Assembly: GCF_020921035.1 (NCBI RefSeq)
Contig: NC_063151.1
Location: 28,092,934 to 28,156,933 of the forward strand
From: Rhodamnia argentea
Taxonomy: Eukaryota > Streptophyta > Magnoliopsida > Myrtales > Myrtaceae
Length of the DNA stretch: 64,000 bases
Direction: 5' to 3'
Shown: positions 20,641 through 32,256 of the stretch, one piece after another
How positions within the stretch are numbered: position 1 is the stretch's first letter
How the letters are laid out: each line of letters opens with the position of its first letter
Made by a program: the position numbers and the translations under genes
The notes under the pieces: generated by a model
The model's input: only the letters and a program-made list of their open reading frames with translations
Databases searched by the model: none
What the model was told of the DNA's origin: nothing

Positions 20641-23600
20641 ATTTCAGGTCGGTTTTCGGAGCAGTTGTGATTGTAAAAAAATCAGTTGCTTTTGAGGTCG
20701 GTTTTGGGCGGGTTGGAATTGCTAGGTATTTGACGATTGGTTTGGGTTAGTGGAGATTGAGGTGTATTGTCATGGTGCTGTGATTATGCGGGAATGATGG
20801 TATTGACTGATTGATTGATATACAACAGGGTTGATGGAATGTCCTTGTGCTCTCCGTTTGATGGTTTTTTAGATGCTTTTCTTGATTAAGTTTGAAACAT
20901 GTGGATGCGATAGATAATTATGTACTGCTCTCGATTCTCTCGGTGTTTGCGTACGCTTAGAAATAGAACAAGTTCGAGGTTGCTTCCTCCTAGATCTTTC
21001 CGGCAAATTGGGAACGTCAGTTATTGATTTTACAGCAGTAATATATCTGCTTCTCTTGTGTTGAGAATTCCCTTAATGGTAAGTCTGGAACGTGATTATG
21101 TGGAAATTGTGATCTTTATATCCAGTTGGGGTCTATGCATGAGGATAGCTCTGTAGCGTGAAACCTGCTACTGTTAAGGATAGTCCCTAATTAGCTCTTT
21201 TTCTTATGGCCATAATGTAGAATATGTCCAAAATGTGCTGATTACGGATATGACTGGGCTGATTGATCTTGCATTGTTTCTGCTTTATCAAATCTTGCTC
21301 AAGAAGATAGTCTCTGAGATTTTTATCTGCGCAATGAAAAATCCACCGTTTGACAGGCCACTCTTTATTCTTTGCACCTTCACAATCTCTGCGGTTTTTC
21401 CTTCTACACACTCTGCACCTGCTAGTGCTTATTTACATTTGTTATTTCCTATTCGAGGTTTCATGAGTTTGTTTCTTTCAATGTTAGTGAGGTCTAGGCA
21501 TCAGAGTAACGTGATTTACAGCAATTTACAAACTCTTGGTTCAGTCAATCAGGGCGCTGCTCCCCCCATCAGGTATTGTGTTGTTGATGTTTCACTCTTG
21601 TTGAGACATCTTGCATCGTGAGTATGAGGTGATCTTGAGTATGAGTGATTTGATTTTGTTGTACGAGACCTTGCAAGAATTATGGCTTCTCTTTACGTTA
21701 TCAAGAAGATTTAAAATCTTGGGTTGCTTCTATCTTGTATTCTTTAATTCAGGTTTGGATATCTTGCTCTAACTTCTCATAGTCTTGTGATGATTTTCCT
21801 TTTTTTTTTCCTTTTTATTTCCTTCTTCTTATCCTGTACAATTATGATGTACTTGATTGTTTTTTTTTTTCACATTTTAATAGAATCCTTTATTATCCAT
21901 CAAAACGAAGCTATGGTACTGCTTTGTTCTGATGTCCAACAATAGGGAATTTCGTAATGTAGATCGAAATCCTGTATTAGACCAAAGGTATGCTGATTGT
22001 GATCTTCGTGGTTTCATCGATGCTAGCTCATTTTCTGTAGTCGGGTTCATCTTTTCATGGCATTTTTGGGAATGTATCTTTTAATTTATGCTTTTTGTGT
22101 CCGCTTTCTTTCTCAGCTGTTTTCAGATTTTAGAACCTTAACGTCAACTAATTGTTTGACCCAAAAAGCAAAACACTTAGAAATACGCTTGATGGCTAGC
22201 AGCCCGGTACTTCAATTGGATGAACAGAAAGTCAAATCGTGCTTTGAAGTTCACTAGAAGGAAGCCAGCTTTGTTTACTGTTGTAAGCTGCATTGTGATT
22301 ATGCTAATAGGGTGCCCAAATTCACTATTAGTTGTCGAAGAAATGTGTACATACTTCTGTATGCGGTTAGCTGTGTCCATGTGAAGGGAGGTAAAAATTA
22401 ATAAATGTGAAGTATGCGAGTGACCAGTCATGGTTTCTGATCTACTTGCGATTCTTTGAGTAAGCTATTTAGATATATCTAATGGAACCAACGTTCACTC
22501 CACTTTTTTTTGTGGGGTCAAACATATATCTCTGACTTCAGAAGTATCATTTACGTTATTTCGGCTATTTACATTGAATAAGCCAGAAGAATCACCTCAT
22601 GCTTCTGGAAGTATCATTTGCCTTACATATACCAATAGCATTATATACTTCAAGAAATGTTGATTTTCAATCCGTATGAAGTTGTATGGTTGGAATTCAT
22701 CATGATAAATCCAACTTGGTGGCTGTGAAGTATAGGCATAATTCGAATCGAACCTAGTAGACATGAGATGTTTTGGCATCATATTCAGAGAAAAGCTTGC
22801 TTGTGGGGTTACCCATGGTTTAGTTGAAGCTTGTTCCGAGTATCTAGAGGCTTGCTCTTTCTAGATGGACACGGAAAACATTAGCTGAAATTGATTTTTC
22901 AGACTGCTTGCAATACATTAACCACAAGGGCATTTTATTTCTGGACTTCTTAGTTTAATTTAACTCCAAGGGGTCTGCTGTTTGTTCCGTGAGTGTTGTG
23001 GGCTACTGGTTGGGGTAGAGAAACTTTGTATTCAGTTTCTATGTATGCCGTACTCGTAAGGTTCCCATCTTAGTCATTCACGAACCGTCGTTACTGGAAT
23101 AGCTTCAAGGTTAGGCATAATTCGTAAAATTAAAAGAGGGTATCCTGCAAACCTTAATGGCACTCGTGAGGTTCCCATCTTAGTCATTCACGAACCGCAC
23201 TTACCGGAATAGCTGCAAGGTTAGGCATAATTCGTAAAATTAAAAGAGGATATCCTGCGAACTGTCATGGCAGAAACAACATACGAAACACGTCATTTAG
23301 TCTATTCACATAGTAGAGACGGTCAGGTTCAGTGAGTACGTGGATCTCGTGGGTTCTAATTGTCAAAATTGTGTGCACTGCCTCTTGAAGCGAAAACGGG
23401 GTCATATGCGGGGAATCTGCAACGTCATCCCAGTTAAATAACTCTTTGTCTTTGTGGCATGGTTCTCTTGAACAAGTGGGAACTTCTTAGTTGCCGCAAC
23501 ATTGCAATTTAATGGAGCCAACGTTCACTCCACTTTTCCTGAAATGCTGAAGCCTGAGGTTTCTCAAACCATTTTCCTCAAAACTCTGCTTTTCAGTGTG

Positions 23601-24265
23601 CAAATATTTGGACGTCTTTTTCTGCAATCTTTATTTTGTGGAAACACATGCAACAAGCACCGAAAGCAACATGACAAACCACCAGATTGGACTCCTGTCC
23701 CTTTGTGAACATCCTCTGCATATATGTATATGGGAACTTTTCTTGGGCACTTGGTGCCGGGACTCGCCCTCACCTTCTCAAAGGATCGAGCAGCTGCAAA
23801 TCACGACTTTGGCATCCATTCACTGCCTCTGCCCCTATATTCAAGCATTCCGAGCTCTTCCTCGTATTCTCATTCTCTATCTTTGCGATCTTCGCGCAAG
23901 TGGTCAACTTCCCTCTCATCTGCCCTGCTTTTGAGTTTGATAACATCGAGCATGCGACCATATTTCTCCACCTTGATATGTTCTCTGGTTTTGCTCTTTG
24001 CGCCGAGATCAACCATAAAATAGACACTTTATTGGGAGTCGTGGGTGTTGTTGCAGCATCTGTTTGTGGTCAAGAACTTCTCTTGCAATCATAAATGAAT
24101 GGAGCTAGTGGGCAAGTGAATTCACCTCGAATTCATTACTGAAGGCAAAGTACAAGGCCATTGCAGTGTACAGGGATAGACAATGAACTTGGGATGGATC
24201 GCACATGCTTTTGGGCTACGAGGGAGTGAGGGAATTCCATGCTACCAATAAAAGCCAATCCCATT
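20641..24265. other. Intergenic between DPH3 and RMI2
   Basis: No gene recognised in 3.6 kb. Holds the DPH3 3' region, the tandem duplication at 23052-23271, and a 25-base near-identical direct repeat (GGAACCAACGTTCACTCC / GGAGCCAACGTTCACTCC) at about 22484 and 23512. Frames at 21235-21621 and 23687-24094 show no known motif. Confidence 0.5.
23052..23271. repeat. Tandem duplication, 110 bases x 2
   Basis: Copies at 23052-23161 and 23162-23271 are highly alike (ACTCGTAAGGTTCCCATCTT and ACTCGTGAGGTTCCCATCTT). They differ at only about a dozen positions, which points to a fairly recent duplication. Confidence 0.85.
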
Positions 24266-25333
24266 TTACTCTTCGATCAATGGTTTGTAGAACAATCTGT
24301 AGGCCTCAAGAACTTCAAGATACCACATGGCCTCTCGATCTGGAAATGCCGAGAGATCAACCATCTTGTGAACCTGATGATTCAACCAAAGCATGTATAC
24401 ATCAATTTCCTCCCCGAAGAAGCAGTGAAACTTTAAGTTTCTCAAAAAAACCCTAACAAAAGCACTGTAAACAGACGAACACAGATGAAAGAGGAGAGAT
24501 TCATTTTCCCTGAATGTTGGTCTAGCATTTCAGACAATTCTACAAAGTTCATGATCAATTCGTTTACCAACACATCTAAATAATCTACTAGCGAGATAAT
24601 GGAGTTCACACACGAAAATATTGACACTTTTGAAAAATTACCATTACCTATTAAATAATTAATCGAGTATTGAAAATCCAAGACTTCAGCTCACGGACTT
24701 TTGGAACTTCTACTAACATACCTTAATCATAGGGAGCTCTCCTGCACGCATAAAGTATGCTCCAACAACCATTACATACATTCCTGCACATTACGCCCCA
24801 TATAAATTGACAAAACCATAGTCGAAAAAAAAAAAATCGAAATCAAAACCGCACTTCTCGGTATATGATGTTTCCAAAGAAAAAAAGAAGGAAAAAACAC
24901 GGGAGTCAAGCATATTTAGCAGTTTAAAGAAGAAAAATGCTAAAGTGCCCAGCAGGTGATTGATGGCCTGACCTACTTTCCAGGGGCGGAGGCGAAACTC
25001 GCCGGGTAGAGAGAGCTCGACGACTCCAGTTCCATCATCGATCAACAACCGCTCTTTGTCAAGCACCAAGACCAGAACACCCTGCGTTGGTGTAGGTGTA
25101 TGTTTAAATCTAACATCAAATGCGTGGTTGGAGCAAATGGGAATGGCGAGGTGAGAAGAAGAGACAGACAGGCGTACCTGTAACCAGGCTCGCTGAAAGA
25201 GGAGGCCACCAAGAGTGAAGGCGTTGTGAGAAGAAGATGAGGACGAGGACGAGGACGAGGAGGATGATGTGGCTTCGATGGCCTCCTTCAATTGGAAGCT
25301 CAGCAGTTTCAGCGCTGCTAAGCTGTAATCCAT
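24266..25333 (-). CDS. RMI2: RecQ-mediated genome instability protein 2 (RMI2), complete
   Basis: Four exons in minus order: 25178-25333, 24973-25081, 24722-24783 and 24266-24373, all GT-AG and in phase, giving 144 residues. The protein reads MDYSLAALKLLSFQLKEAIE, a 13-serine run, FTLGGLLFQRAWLQ, GVLVLVLDKERLLIDDGTGV, MYVMVVGAYFMRAGELPMIK, then VHKMVDLSAFPDREAMWYLE and VLEAYRLFYKPLIEE. This is the OB-fold RMI2 subunit of the RecQ helicase-TOP3-RMI1 complex, which dissolves double Holliday junctions and limits crossing over in the nucleus. The serine run lies where Arabidopsis RMI2 has a short linker and is coded by a GAGGAC-type tandem repeat at about 25236-25270. Gene intact. Confidence 0.95.
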
Positions 25334-27055
25334 ATTGCTTCCCTCTCCAGAGCCTCTTTCTTTCCTTTACCTGAGTCGAGCAGGAGGGAAAACAGAATGG
25401 AAATAATTTTAAATGGAATAAAGGCCAAAACAACATCTTGCTCTGAAAAGCCATAAACCAACATTATTCTGAAAAATCAAGTTATATTCCAAACAAAGCT
25501 TAACATGTATCTATCCAAAAGAACAATCTGTGCATCATAAGATATCTGTGCATCATTAGATATGAAGAGACAACTTATTTTGGCACCGTGGGAATACCAA
25601 AAGCTTCTCATAAAGAAGCAAATGAGCTTTTTAAGTGCCCTAGTCCCATACTGCAAAGAATTAAGAATGATAGAATGGTTGGAATATAATGACTTCAAGT
25701 TTTCTATTATATGTGCTCGTATGGGGTCAAGTGAGAACAGGCAGTCGAGGATGACTAAGCAGATACAAAATTGCCATGTTTGACATTGAGGAAGAGCCTT
25801 TCCATAAGATAAGCCACTAGTTCAAATAGTGTGATGGCAAGTGAAACGGATGTAGATATAAAGTCTAGCATTCAAGAAGAACAAGCTTGAACATAAAAGA
25901 GCAAGAACAGATTATCTTCTTTTTTTTTTCGAACTGTAAAAAAAAAAAGTCTACAGTGTATGCGGAAATGACTGGAAGACTATCTGCAGTTATCTTCTTC
26001 CCGAAACTAGTCATGCAAAAAAAAAAGTGGTAAACCCTGCAACCGCCTGAATCACATTTATGGATCTCCTCACCTAAAGAGGACAACAATAATAGAGCAG
26101 AAATGATGGCCTAGCTTGGGCAGGTAAGATTGCAAAAATGGGATATGTCCTAGAGTATTCAGATCCAATATGCCAGAAATCACAAAATAAACATTGAAAA
26201 CCTGATTTATGGCCAGGTCCCTGGGAAAACACGGTAAACAAGTTATGCATGTCAATGAGCACTTGCAAGCATTTGGAAGGAACGAAACAAAGTGGCTTTT
26301 TGAAGGATCTGAACCTCCTCTCCAGTTTATTCTGGTTACATTTAATCGATTATGGTCTACATGTACAAATCTGAAATAATGTGCTTCGTCTACATTAGAC
26401 TCTGTTCCTGTCCTTGTATATTCCCAATGTAGTTGAATAGGTTCTATCAATGCAATTACGTAGCTTACCAAAAATAATTAATGTAAGCATTTTATATTCA
26501 ATAATCTCGATTCAGTAGACCTCCTAATTACGAAAATTCTGTCTGAGATAGCCAGTTCATCAAATTTGCACAGCCATTTCAAGCTTGGAGTTACCCACAG
26601 CACATCAACAGAGAAGCGGCAGCGGTGGAGACAGAGAGCTGTAAAAACAACCCTACTACATCACTCAGCTCTCCACCTAACGCAACCCTAGACTCTGAAA
26701 CCGGATCGAATCGGTGTAAACCAAGCAGAGGCTCAGAAGTGCACATGGAGTAAGCAATTTGACTCCGATGTACTGAATATTCAAACGCAGAAGACCATCG
26801 CAGGACAGGGACGAAATAACATTACCCGACAGAAAATGGTGGTTCCGCCGTTACTGTCGCGGCCGATTCAACCAAAGAAGCAATCAAGGTCCAACCAAAC
26901 CGAGCTCTGAGAATCAGCGAACCCGCGAAGCTATCTATCGGATGAATCTTGAAGTAAAAGGAACAAGAACAAAAGAAATGGCGCACAAAAGGGAAAATCA
27001 ACGGATTTAGGTAAGCGACGGAAGAAGCAACTCTCGAGAATCGCGGGAGAAAGCG
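25334..27055. other. RMI2 upstream region
   Basis: No gene recognised in this stretch. Minus-strand frames such as 26070-26471 have no known motif. Confidence 0.4.
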
Positions 27056-27058
27056 TAC

Positions 27059-27142
27059 CAGATGCCGGCGAGATTGCAGCCGATGAGATGGGGGAGGTAG
27101 GTCTTCACTCTTCAGTACCGCTGCGAGCTCAGCCTCCTCCAC
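27059..27142 (-). other. Possible first coding exon of an unknown minus-strand gene
   Basis: An ATG frame encodes MEEAELAAVLKSEDLPPPSH and eight more residues. It then meets a plausible donor (CTG|GTACGC) at 27058. The surrounding sequence is less AT-rich than its flanks and looks like a promoter-proximal exon. I could not find matching downstream exons, so it may be a noncoding transcript. Confidence 0.22.
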
Positions 27143-27359
27143 ACTCGAAGCTCTTATTTGCAGCGAGGGAAAATGAGTCTTGAAATTTTGATTTCTTCGG
27201 CATGTCTCGTTAAATCAAGTTCAGATCAGAGGTAGTATTGAATATCTTCACCAACTTCTTGAACTTCATTGAACGTGTATTAAAGTTTTAAGGCAAATTA
27301 AAAACTTAAAAGGTGATATTGGAGGTTGAGTCAAAATTCAGGAACTGAAATGCAATTAA

Positions 27360-27700
27360 TTTTTCGTTGCTTTGCAATTACTTTTTTTTTTTTTTTAACT
27401 TTGGGAAACTACCAAAAAAGGTTAAAGAAACTAGTAATTTATTGGCCTAATTTCCTATAAAAATCTCGGCTTTAGGTTTAGTTCCAATTTTGCCCTTAAT
27501 TTTTTTTTTGTCCTAAAAGAAAATACAAACTTTATATCCAATCCAAATTTGTCCCGTGCTTTTCTTTGTTTAAAAAACCCCAACTTTAAGCCTACTTCTA
27601 AATATATCTCGAACCTATTTTATCAAAGAGAAAAATCGCCAAACTTTACTTGAATCCCAAATCTATCCCCATAAGCCCCATGTCAAAAAATCTATTAGAG
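27360..27700 (+). repeat. AT-rich tandem-unit repeat
   Basis: About four units of 55-65 bases carry the theme 'TCGGCTTTAGGTTTAGTTCC...TTTTGCCC'. It is the same dispersed family as at 2935-3115 and 5160-5470. A T18 run precedes it. Confidence 0.55.
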
Positions 27701-28299
27701 TCATCCCCGATTTTCATATTTTAGAATGATTTCATTTTAAAGATAATTTTATATGTTACCTTGCTAATATCGATTTATTATCGAGGTGAAAATATCATAT
27801 TAAGTTGCGACTGGATCACATGAGTAAATTTGAGAACAGATTGAAAGTTTATAATTTCTTAGAGAATTGAGTTGTCATAAATGGATATAATAAAAAGTTA
27901 CCTTAGAAAATTTTCAAGGCGATTGGTGACTTTTGTGCAAACAATAGTAAACCCGAACATCAAAATAAATAGAACAGATTTACGTGACCTACTTTATGGG
28001 AATTATTAGCAATTAAGCAATATAATGAAAATTATAATCGTGCTCTAGTAAAGCAAATAATACGAAATCTTACCTCTTGGCTTCAAACGCTAATCGAGTC
28101 TTCCAAGGATGTAGTAATTTGACGAGAAGGCTCTCCCTCGGATTACGCGCCAAGCAAAATTACTCGCGGCCGCTTCCCAAAACAAAACGACCAAAGCAGC
28201 ACTAAACGCGCAGCCTTCAATTACTCAGGATTTTTCGACCAAAAAAAAAAAATACTCAGGATTTCCCGACCAAAGAGAAAAAATTACTCAGCATTTCAT

Positions 28300-28980
28300 A
28301 TGTGTATCAAAAGTCATTAAATTTATCGTAAAAATGCAATGAAGTCCTAAATTTTTCGAAAAATACAATCAAGTCCTAAATTTATCAAATTAATGTAATC
28401 GCGTCATTTCGTTAACATTGTCAACTTGTATAATGAAAGATGCTAAGATAACATTGTTGAATTAATTTTTCTATCATGTAGTTGCCCAATGCTGGAGGGA
28501 CTGGTAGAGGTCGATGGCCTTGGGTGAGGGTGGCCTGCCCTCACCAACCCTTGCCCTTGAGGCGAGAGACCATTGCTCACCCTTAGTGAGGCCCGACCAC
28601 CCTCACTTAGGTTAGGGCCACCGACCTCCATCGGCCCCATTGGCGATGGGCAACTACGGCCGCACCTCACCAATTAGGCCCTAGTCTGCCTTATCCGCCC
28701 CCCCCCCCCCCTTTTTTTTTTTTCAGTTTTAGCTTTTCAAAATTGAATTTTACCATTTTCTTAGTCTTTAATTAATATAGAAAAGACTTGAAAAAAATAA
28801 AAAAAAATCAGTTAGGAGAGAAAATTAATTCAAAAATTTCACATCAATATGTGTTATTAGATAATTTAACGGTATTAACAGAAATATTCGATTCCATAAA
28901 TTTAATAAATTTTAAAATTTGATCGTATTTTGGAAAAAATTTGCACTCGATTTAATTTTCGGGATAAGTTTTAGACTTAT
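28300..28980. mobile_element. Non-autonomous element: AT-rich inverted arms around a GC-rich core
   Basis: The left arm (AATACAATCAAGTCCTAAAT, about 28366) and the complement of the right arm (AATACGATCAAATTTTAAAA, about 28935) align over roughly 100 bases with many differences. The middle, about 28480-28700, is GC-rich with GAGG/CCTC-type inverted pieces and ends in a C14/T11 run. I found no clean target-site duplication. Old and degraded. Confidence 0.5.
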
Positions 28981-29039
28981 CCCGTTATGAAAAAAGAGAA
29001 AAGGCCGAGGGTATCTGGAGACCAGCTACCGATCGGGGT

Positions 29040-29186
29040 GTCTATTGAAACAGCCTCCACAAGACTGGTTGATTTCTTTCTCCGTCACCGTTCACCGATC
29101 CACTAGTCTGCAGTTTGAAGCCTCGGTTCTTAGCTCGGTGCAACGCTAGAGTCTTCAACTCTTGCTCCCTTTCGGTTCCTTGCCAG
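29040..29186 (+). other. Probable noncoding leader exon of the small membrane protein gene
   Basis: A GC-balanced, CT-rich stretch ends in a good donor (CCAG|GTACTT) at 29186/29187. It lies 2.7 kb before the coding exon at 31871, which itself starts just after an acceptor. The link between them is inference. Confidence 0.35.
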
Positions 29187-31239
29187 GTACTTTCGACTTG
29201 TTTAACTTCGTGAATTTACTTCTCAACAATTTCTTCGTCAATCTTCGCTTGCGAAGAGCCCAGTTGGTTAGCTGTTTGAGTCGTCTCTTTTTCTCTGGGC
29301 TCTCTCTTTCTTGAATTTGGTAGCCGACTGATAATTGCAGAATCCCAGAGAGTTGGGTTCTTCGTCTTGCCCTCCAGTGCGATTGTTTTGCCCTTAATAT
29401 ACCCACAAAAATATGTGCTCGGTTAGCGGCAGGATTAGTTGGGACGAAGTGAAAGCACCAGGATTTGAAATTCCTTGACTTGGATATGTTGTTATTTTGT
29501 ATAAAAATTACTGATATGATAGGAGAGATACTAGCGTTCCACGAGATAGCTACCAATGCATGTGGAGCCTCTAATTTGGCCGGCTGAATCTTCATACTTT
29601 AGAATGCCATCGCCCTCATCAAGAGTCTTCAACTGATTTATCTGAAGTTTTTCCACACCTGTTTTTCTGCTTTGGCTCCCATCAAGTTCGTTAGTTTTCA
29701 CAATTGTCCTTTTCTTAACGTGGATGAAGCATGACAGTTCGACTCTCTTGCAAATTTTGGCAATCCTTGGGTCTTGTGGGCATAATCATTGTGCCCTTTG
29801 ATTTCACGATCTGTGTCTTGTCTTTCTTCCCAACTTTTCTTTTGGTGTGTGGTTCACACGAAACATTATCGTGGTTAATCCATTACATCTGGAAGCTCCA
29901 TCCATCATACAGCTAAATATCACGTACACTCATGTCGGGTGAATGTATATAGACTTTTGCAATATATCACTTCTGGTGACAGTATATTTGATATTCATGT
30001 TTGCTTAGTGGGGTAGCATTACATAGGGAAAACATGTTTTTTTAAAATGATTGCTTGAACCACTCACAACAATGAATGAATGTAAAATATTTTCATCGTC
30101 CATGAAACTGATTAGACATGAATTATTGTCAATAATAAAACCATTTTTTGTTGACCGAGTATTTCAAGCGATACAAGCAATTATTTTTGGGAAAATGTTT
30201 TCCAAATTATCCATTTTCTGCGAAACAAATGGAGTCTAAGAAAATGTTCAGAACCTCAAAGCTTTTCCTTTTTTGTCAGCACATATTTTGTGGAGTTGGT
30301 ATATAATAAGCTTCAACAAGGATAATGAAACAGCAACTTGCTTGACGCCTTTACTTCCCATCCCGGTTCTGAGTTTATGCGTGAGCATCCTAGAGTTCAC
30401 CATTGTTACTAGTTGAGGAAATAGATGGTTGTGTGATGAGGGAATTCTAGTATTTAGAATTTATAATCATATTTTATAGATATAGTAGTTGTATTCTCAG
30501 CATCATGATTTGACCATTTTCTTTGGTTGTTATACGTTTTTTATGCAGATCTGTGCTAGGTTTAGGTAGATCTAAAAATTGATCATTCCCTTAGTCTGCT
30601 TTGTGTTCCAATAATTGTCATCTGTTAGTTTCTTAAGTTGACAGTTTTGGTCCCAAAAGAGCAATGGCAAATCATTCTCTCGCACAATGTAGAACTGTAT
30701 CATGGGAGTTCTTCTTTTACATAGTTGTTGGCATCTGTGCAATAAGGTCTGAGATAATTTCCGTGCTTTAAAATTGGGACAATTATGGTAACAATTGAGA
30801 AACCAGATTCGTTAAGTTGCCCACTGGTTCTGTTGGAAATGAGGCAATGGAGAGCTGAGTGCAATGCTGAACCAACTTTGGCAAACGATGCGGGGACTCA
30901 TATACATGAGAATCCTGTGCACATTGCTTTGATGGGACTCTATTGATAGTTTGTTTCATAAATGCTCTTTTGATGAATGAAGCATATTGGCAATGTATGC
31001 ATTGACACCCGCAGAAAATTGTATGTCACATGAGTCCCGCAAACTGCTTAAAAGACAATGAATTCAAAATTAGGTGCCGGCAAAGTGGTCATTGCTGTTG
31101 GCTGGGTAGTTGTTGGTGTCGAGGAGGAAATTACTCCGGTCAAAAAGGCGAGGACGTCGTGGATAAAGTTGCGCTTGTGTTAGTGGATCAGTCTGTTCAT
31201 CTAAGGGCTTCAGTCAATGAGGGAAGTTTGTAATCAACC

Positions 31240-31640
31240 TTGGATGGTGTCAACAGGCTCAACAGGGCTTAGTCATTGAAGAGGCAGCTTTACATGTGTT
31301 CTTAAAATTGTGCTAAACTGCTTTAGAAGCCTAAGTGGTTAATAGTTCTGTGTCCTTATCTTCTAGATGTCCTTATATGATGTAACCACTTCTCATTTGA
31401 AGTAGACTATAAATAGGAGAAGATTGGGACGTAAAAGCCCTCTCCAAACACTTTTATCTTTATCTTTACTGTCCTACAATTTACATCCTGTACTTTAGGT
31501 TTTCTGCACTTTAGGATTTCTTCCATGCACATTACTTTTCCTTAGTTGTTAATTCTTCTTTCTAGAACCCACAGCCAAATTCGGTTCCTTTCTTGGCCCT
31601 GAGTTATCTACTACAAGGACCACAATGTGCGCTCATTTGG
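31240..31640 (+). mobile_element. Possible LTR fragment
   Basis: A TATA box (GACTATAAATAGGAG) at about 31405 is followed by a CT-rich leader-like stretch (CCTCTCCAAACAC, TTATCTTTATCTTTAC). This resembles the promoter and R part of a plant retrotransposon LTR. No ends, duplication or coding parts were seen. It may equally be an unrelated promoter. Confidence 0.25.
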
Positions 31641-31870
31641 CCTACGGAGAGAATTTTGACTGAACAGCTTGACTAGCAGGGAGTTAATAATCTAAACAAC
31701 CATCAAAGCTAATTGTTTATATGATATGGGCTGCTATTTGAGCAGTCATGCCACTATTTGTTAAGCAGTTGTTTTTGAATAACAAGTTGTCTTCTTTTCT
31801 TTTTTGCTACCGTAGTTGACTGTCTTCTGGTGCTGTTTTAAGCCCTTCGATTGATATCCTGCAGCAAGAT

Positions 31871-32256
31871 ATGGGAGGCAGAGGAGTAATTGGGGATAAA
31901 TGGTCCTCGAGGATACTTTTGTTATGCGCATTCGGAAGTGCAATAAGTATGTTCTTTTTCACATTGTTTTCCTGATTCTCTGAAGAAATTGTCCTTGTAA
32001 TGCATTCTGAAAACAATTACTATTGTGCTTTTGTTTGTGTGCTCGAGAATAAATCCATGACAGACTATATGTAAAATGGCCAATCTACTTTTTTTCTCAG
32101 TTGTGTGCTCTTTACGTCATCTTATTTTGATCCTTTTTTTTTCACTTAGGTTTTTATATGGTTGCTGCGGAGAGACAAATGCAGAACAGAGATCGGATGT
32201 TGGCTGAAAGTCTAAACTCCACAGAATCTGGCTCGGGTAGTGGAGAGGAAGTTTAA
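31871..32256 (+). CDS. 60-residue single-pass membrane protein, plant-conserved type
   Basis: Two exons, 31871-31946 and 32150-32256, join in phase (ATA A|GT TTT TAT) across a GT-AG intron. The protein begins MGGRGVIGDKWSSRILLLCA, followed by a membrane segment (about 14-31) and a charged tail (ERQMQNRDRMLAESLNSTES). It ends SGSGSGEEV. I recall similar short proteins annotated as uncharacterised in other plants, but cannot name a function. The one-helix layout with a short positive N-terminus and soluble acidic tail would fit a small organelle or ER membrane subunit; that is inference. Too short for many gene callers. The start is the first ATG after a splice acceptor at 31863. Confidence 0.7.

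Noticed and set aside
20237-20695. 152-codon frame overlapping DPH3
   Set aside because: Alternative-frame shadow of the DPH3 gene and its leader; the CSL zinc finger lies in the other frame.
21235-21621. 128-codon plus-strand frame with hydrophobic start
   Set aside because: Leucine/phenylalanine-rich by T-richness alone; no recognisable domain or neighbour exon.
29970-30250. Possible inverted repeat (GGGAAAACATGTTTTTTT ... GGGAAAATGTTTTCC)
   Set aside because: Ends do not align well and no target duplication was found; too weak to call.
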